Made by a program: the position numbers and the translations under genes. This document shows, piece after piece, positions 23,501 to 27,500 of a DNA stretch of 27,500 nucleotides; the first letter of the stretch is position 1; the number at the start of each line of letters is the position of its first letter. The notes under the pieces are model-generated. The model worked only from the letters and a program-made list of their open reading frames with translations, searched no databases and was not told where the DNA came from. This DNA is from Botryococcus braunii. Taxonomy: Eukaryota; Chlorophyta; Trebouxiophyceae. The DNA lies in contig KV908412.1 of NCBI GenBank assembly GCA_002005505.1, forward strand, positions 177,501 to 205,000, read 5' to 3'.

Positions 23501-24060
23501 ACCTTTCCATTTTTGTACTGCTGGGGCTTGTCCACTGCGCAGCACAGCGTAGGCATGTTCTGGAAGCTTCGGCCTTCGTCCCAGCATGCTCTTGTTTCTG
23601 GACTGGAATCATCTCTAGATACTCATCTTGAATCCTAATACGTGCCTCACCAAACTTGTGGGAGCGTACCTGGCTTCAAGCCACCCCATCGTATGTTGGG
23701 CAGGGTAAGAGCTAGGGTTCAGCAATATGGGGATTTCACGGGAGCTTTCAGGCTTCTCATCTATCCAATTCTGAAGTCGTGTACGCACTACAATTTACTT
23801 ATGGTGGGTGGTGTCGATGATGCTCGTTATGCCTTGTGTAACGGCGCACCAAGGGCATGCGGTGCATAGGTTTTCTGGTACTGCTGTTGCTTCGTGTGCC
23901 CCTGTGTTCTTTGTCTGGCTTCTAGTCAAGGTGACCGATTATAAATCAGGCTTTGCGTCCCTTTTTATATGGCTGGGCGGCTGCGTTTGCTGCTCATGTT
24001 TATTAACTGCATTGGTAATTCGTTTTCCTAAGGTTCCAAGATCGCTTCTTTGTGGTTAGT
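20521..24060. other. Long T/G-rich stretch downstream of the START gene, no confident gene
   Basis: Only short open frames without convincing domains on either strand. The plus strand stays clearly T/G-rich, like the START introns. It may be a long 3' UTR, an unrecognised non-coding transcript, or diverged intergenic DNA. TGTAA motifs occur (for example near 21347), but none clearly marks a 3' end. Confidence 0.5.
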
Positions 24061-24074
24061 TCTTCTGGCTGGCG

Positions 24075-24335
24075 ATGTGTTGATTCATGTAATGTCTTGC
24101 TGTTCGGACCCATTTTCACAGTGGCGCCACCATAATGACTGGTCTGAATGACACGCCTAACCACTGCTCACTTCATCTTGTTTTTATCATGATTGTGTTG
24201 ATTTATATGAATTGATGAGTTGATTTATGTAATGTCTTGCTGTTCGGCCCCGTTCTCACAGTGGCACCACCACATAGACCCTTCTGAAGACCACTCCTAT
24301 TCACTGCTCACGTCATCTTGTTTTATCCTGTTTGT
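24075..24335. repeat. 139-bp imperfect tandem duplication
   Basis: TAATGTCTTGCTGTTCGG occurs at 24091 and 24230. Matching blocks follow: TTCTCACAGTGGC-CCACCA and CACTGCTCAC-TCATCTTGTTTT. Two diverged copies. Confidence 0.85.
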
Positions 24336-24342
24336 GCGCACC

Positions 24343-24403
24343 ACCCCCCCCCCCTCCTCCCAACCCTGAAATTGTGTTGGGAGGGGGCCGGGGGGGGGGG
24401 GGG
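24343..24403. repeat. C-rich/G-rich inverted repeat
   Basis: CCCCCCCTCCTCCCAAC pairs with GTTGGGAGGGGGCCGGGG across a 14-bp spacer. This is a longer stem than the other C/G palindromes. Confidence 0.85.
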
Positions 24404-24728
24404 AGCCGGGGTGGGGACGGGCCAGCATGTGTCGGTCATTTCCATGTCACTAAACAGTAGAGGAAATCTGTGCGCCTTGGCTATGTGGATCTCAATAATG
24501 GCGGCGCGTGGTTCTAAGGATGGCAGATTTTCCTTTGGGAAACTGGTAGGACGAGCTTCACTATTTATTCTAAACTGGTATTACTAATTGCCCTCCCTGC
24601 TAGGTTGACGTTTCACCAGCTAATTTTTCTGGCAGGGCCGTATCAATGAGAGATGGAATTACAGAATACTGGCCCGTCTTGGACTGCAGGACTAGACTCA
24701 GACAAGTGTGCGTGTGCTGGTGCCTGTG

Positions 24729-24739
24729 CGTGCGCGCGC

Positions 24740-24832
<93 letters not shown>

Positions 24833-24866
24833 CGTGGGCGTGCGCGTGTGTGCGAGCGCGCGTGCG
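24729..24866. repeat. (GT)n microsatellite with CG flanks
   Basis: Alternating CG 24730-24753, GT 24754-24824, CG 24825-24834, then mixed GCGTG. The alternating purine-pyrimidine run exceeds 100 bp. Plus-strand composition changes from T/G-rich to A/C-rich near here. Confidence 0.95.
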
Positions 24867-25910
24867 TCTTCCTATCTTGCAATCAGGTGTCCACCAAGAA
24901 CTCATTTAAAAGGAAGTGACATCCAGTGATCTACCAATACATATTTCAAAGTAAGTGACAGGGACGGAATCAGAGCAGCAGATGGTCTGCCCTCCTCGAC
25001 TTGAACAATCGTCATGAATCAAGATCACCGGAACTCAAAACGTTCCCCCTCTTTCCACCCTCACCCACCCCCCACCCTCTTGCTGTCCCTTTACAGACGC
25101 GTCACTTCTTAAAACTACAGGCAAGCCACGTACCTTCAAAGAAAACTTCCAGACATATTACTTCATTAAACTACCGGCAACCCGCGTACCATGAAAGCAA
25201 ATTCCTCTGCTGCCATATCAGTCCGCATGCAATGTGTGAAACGCACGAACACTGATGACAAAACAACAGGCCAGCACGGGGCTCCAGCGGAACACGCATT
25301 ATGTTTAAAACATTATTTACACACTTCGTGATGTACCTGGACGTGGAGCCATTATTAGTGTACTATTACTAAGTCTCCCAAGCTCCTTGTAAATCAGCAA
25401 ATGTACCTCACTGCCGGGCACACCAGTCAGGCTTCCCTATCTCTGTCATGGTTTACACAAGCCTCGCAGCCCAAGTACAGGCGGACAGAAGAGACAGCCT
25501 CCTTTATCAAAAATCAAATGGAATAATAATACCAACACCTACAACAAGGCGATTCTTATGCAGTCTCCTCCACCAAGCCAGGCTCGAACGCCTCTGGCGC
25601 GCACACGCGCCCTCATACCAGTTTGCCTGGACACACACGCGCGCATGTATCAATTTGACGGCACACGCACACTCATACTATTTTAGTATCAAGAGTGACG
25701 CTTATCCTAACCGCACACCAGGATGACTGCACCCACGTGACTGCACACCAGGATGACTGCACGCACGCGCGCACACCACTTCGACGGCGCATTACAGCGT
25801 TCCCTGGTCGAGCCATCATACATAAAGAATGCCTTGTTCCTGTTTTTCTACATAAGAGGGAAAGCACCAGCCCATATGTTGGACCGGCAGATGATTCCCT
25901 GCAAGTCAAA
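24867..25910. other. A/C-rich stretch without confident gene
   Basis: Contains a 56-bp imperfect tandem duplication (25106-25215, sharing TTAAACTAC-GGCAA-CC-CGTACC). It also has short CACACGCGC clusters (25595-25660 and 25755-25775) and a local repeat CACACCAGGATGACTGCAC at 25715 and 25745. No exon-like frame was found. Confidence 0.5.
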
Positions 25911-25911
25911 T

Positions 25912-26049
25912 TGGGATTTCCAGCGAGGTCACATTTCAGTCCCAAATTTGGCTAATGTGGCTTTTGGGCCCAAATGTCTTCCATTTCGGCTCGGGATGGT
26001 CCCGATCGTGGAAATTTGGGACTGAAATGTGACCTCGCTGAAGTCCCCA
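25912..26049. mobile_element. Hairpin MITE-like element, independent copy
   Basis: 138 bp with near-perfect terminal inverted repeats of about 38 bp: TGGGATTTCCAGCGAGGTC on the left, and on the right the reverse complement of TGGGGACTTCAGCGAGGTC. It shares the terminal CAGCGAGGTC and the internal CGGGATGGTCCCGATCGTGG with the elements at 9208 and 12419, but the stem interior differs (ACATTTCAGTCCCAAATTT). No clear target-site duplication. Confidence 0.8.
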
Positions 26050-26419
26050 GTACCAATGCGCATGTGGCTGGCACGCTTTTTGCAGCGGTCAGATATATGT
26101 CACAGAGGTCACATACAGACTATATGTGAGGATACACTACACTATATAGTACATCCTCTTGCGTTTGCAACCTAAAGGGCCTTCATTGCTGCGGCTTCAA
26201 TCTCTGGGAATGCCAGCCAGCCGCTCCTCAAGCATGTGCCGACTTCTTTGCGAGAAAAAACAAAATGTGGGTGCCTACCCCGGGGGTATTGGGATAAACA
26301 CCCCTGAGTCCCCTATTCACATCCACACAGGTACCAAACCTACGTGTGCCCGTGTTCCTACAACAACTTAAGAGAGTTCCCGCGCATATACACGGCTTCT
26401 CCTTCAAACACCAGGCAAC

Positions 26420-26536
26420 GAGCATTTCGTTGACTCTCCGGATGTTTTCTGAGGCAAAAAGCATTTCATTGACTCTCCGGATGTTTTCTGAGGCAACAAG
26501 CAATTCGTTGACTCTCCGGATGTTTCACGAGGCAAA
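26420..26536. repeat. 39-bp minisatellite, three copies
   Basis: TTGACTCTCCGGATGTTT recurs at 26430, 26469 and 26508, exactly 39 bp apart. Since 39 is a multiple of three, several frames on both strands are open with 13-residue repeats. Confidence 0.9.
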
Positions 26537-26599
26537 AATGAACATACACGACGACATCTGGAGTCCCCACACGCCTCACCAGGAGTCTTGGCAGGAACA

Positions 26600-26800
26600 A
26601 TCCTCAGGATGCCGATCACGTGGAGCACCATAGAGCATGGCCAGTGCCCATCACGTGAAGCACCACCGGAGCATGACAAATGCAAGACTCTGACAAGTGC
26701 AGCACCATCGAGCATGACAAATGCTCATCACATGGAGCACCACGGAGCATGAGAGATGCCCATCACTTGGAGCATCACGGAGCACGACAAATGCAAGACT
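26600..26800. repeat. Degenerate GATCACGTGGAGCACCACGGAGCATGA minisatellite
   Basis: About five imperfect units of roughly 40-45 bp built from ATCAC-TGGAGCACCA and GGAGCATGACAAATG, with the phrase GACAAATGCAAGACTCT appearing twice. Confidence 0.8.
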
Positions 26801-26810
26801 CTCACTGGCT

Positions 26811-26935
26811 CTGCAGCAGGCATGTTCTCAGTGACGCGGGCCTTGTTAATGAGCCACAAGGGACGCTCGATGATGAATCTTGAGGTAATACCAATGACCT
26901 CAGAGATGCTTCCACGAGTTCCTTGGAAGCATCTC
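26811..26935 (-). CDS. Candidate internal exon of a minus-strand gene
   Basis: Reading leftwards, the minus frame gives GSISEVIGITSRFIIERPLW then LINKARVTENMPAAEP, ending at a consensus donor (CCA|GTGAGA). The residue mix looks like a real protein, but I do not recognise it. The same segment on the plus strand also has an acceptor (CTGGCTCTGCAG) and a donor (GAG|GTAATA) around MFSVTRALLMSHKGRSMMNL, so orientation is not certain. The A/C-rich plus strand from 24.9 to 27.1 kb favours the minus strand. A further minus frame at 27345-27260 (KPVMAQLWSIHDDQQFPWGS) could be an upstream exon. Confidence 0.3.
26903..26935. repeat. 11-bp perfect hairpin
   Basis: GAGATGCTTCC and GGAAGCATCTC flank an 11-nt loop. 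It lies inside the candidate exon. Confidence 0.7.
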
Positions 26936-27123
26936 GAACAAAGGACACAGCCAACCCCCCGTCACAAAAACCATTTTAAAAAAAAAAAAAACTAAAAAAA
27001 GGGGCCATAAAACAGCCAATGTTCCTTTAAAGGTGCCTTTCTGCAACAAGCACTTCCTTCTGCAACAACAACCATCTTCTGCACAACAAACATCTTCTGC
27101 GACTCGTTGGGTGCGCCTCCACG

Positions 27124-27252
<129 letters not shown>

Positions 27253-27500
27253 CCGGACAGTACTGCCCCAAGGAAACTGCTGGTCGTCATGGATGCTCCA
27301 TAATTGCGCCATGACCGGCTTCAAGGAAAAAAAACTCCTTGGGGAGTGAGGATACAAGCTGGGAGACCGTACACACTTGGAAAAGGGGTGCAATAGCACC
27401 TGGTGTTGGATTCCGCGCTTCGGTCAACTTTTTCCGCATTTTGTTTCCACCCCCGCCGCGGGCGGTTGGAGACTCAGAGGCACTGAGGGGGTTTGGGGCG
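27253..27500. other. Window end, no confident gene
   Basis: Contains the weak minus-strand exon-like frame mentioned with the candidate at 26811-26935. Nothing else could be supported. Confidence 0.4.

Noticed and set aside
23642..24059. Short plus-strand frames downstream of the START gene
   Set aside because: No splice-consistent structure or motif; typical of T/G-rich non-coding DNA.

Overview
The window is nuclear DNA from a eukaryote. It has GT-AG introns, long (CA)n, (TG)n and (GA)n microsatellites with alternating CG flanks, poly-C/poly-G palindromes, minisatellites and a hairpin (MITE-like) family. Two genes point to the green lineage with centrioles or flagella. One is a membrane-anchored START-domain protein of the plant-type class. 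The other has an N-terminal TOF-LisH module of the centrosomal CEP43(FOP)/CEP20(FOR20)/OFD1 type. A flagellate green alga or early-diverging streptophyte is my best guess; the species cannot be told from this window.

Layout. 1-746: last two exons of an unrecognised plus-strand gene (271-368 and 537-746). 2301-4765: complete minus-strand gene for ribosomal protein S20/uS10 in three coding exons, giving 132 aa with matching phases. 4766-5480: intergenic region shared with the divergent plus-strand TOF-LisH gene. 5481-8896, probably continuing to 9926: the TOF-LisH gene, with four short phase-consistent exons (5481-5558, 5706-5769, 5879-5929, 6831-6955) and a long repetitive exon from 7214. 8457-14861: a 3.2-kb direct tandem duplication (8457-11654 and 11668-14861, joined by 13 bp) that copies the 3' end of that gene plus downstream DNA. 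About 15.1-16.5 kb: a possible minus-strand gene, weakly supported. 17044-20520: START-domain gene in eight exons, giving 463 aa. 20.5-24.9 kb: no confident gene, T/G-rich. 24.9-27.5 kb: A/C-rich, with short minisatellites, a third hairpin element and a candidate exon near 26.8 kb.

The recognised genes are housekeeping or cell-structural: translation, centriole/basal body, and lipid binding at membranes. They do not form an operon or pathway. The notable feature is how often recent tandem duplication touches exon boundaries. Repeats cover the RPS20 exon 2 acceptor, the donor/stop of the TOF-LisH long exon, and the START exon 8 acceptor. The 3.2-kb unit also contains tandem exon-like segments. 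No tRNA, rRNA, CRISPR array or transposase gene was seen. The most unusual structures are the tandem duplication with a templated junction, an interleaved inverted repeat (A-B-A'-B') and the hairpin element family.
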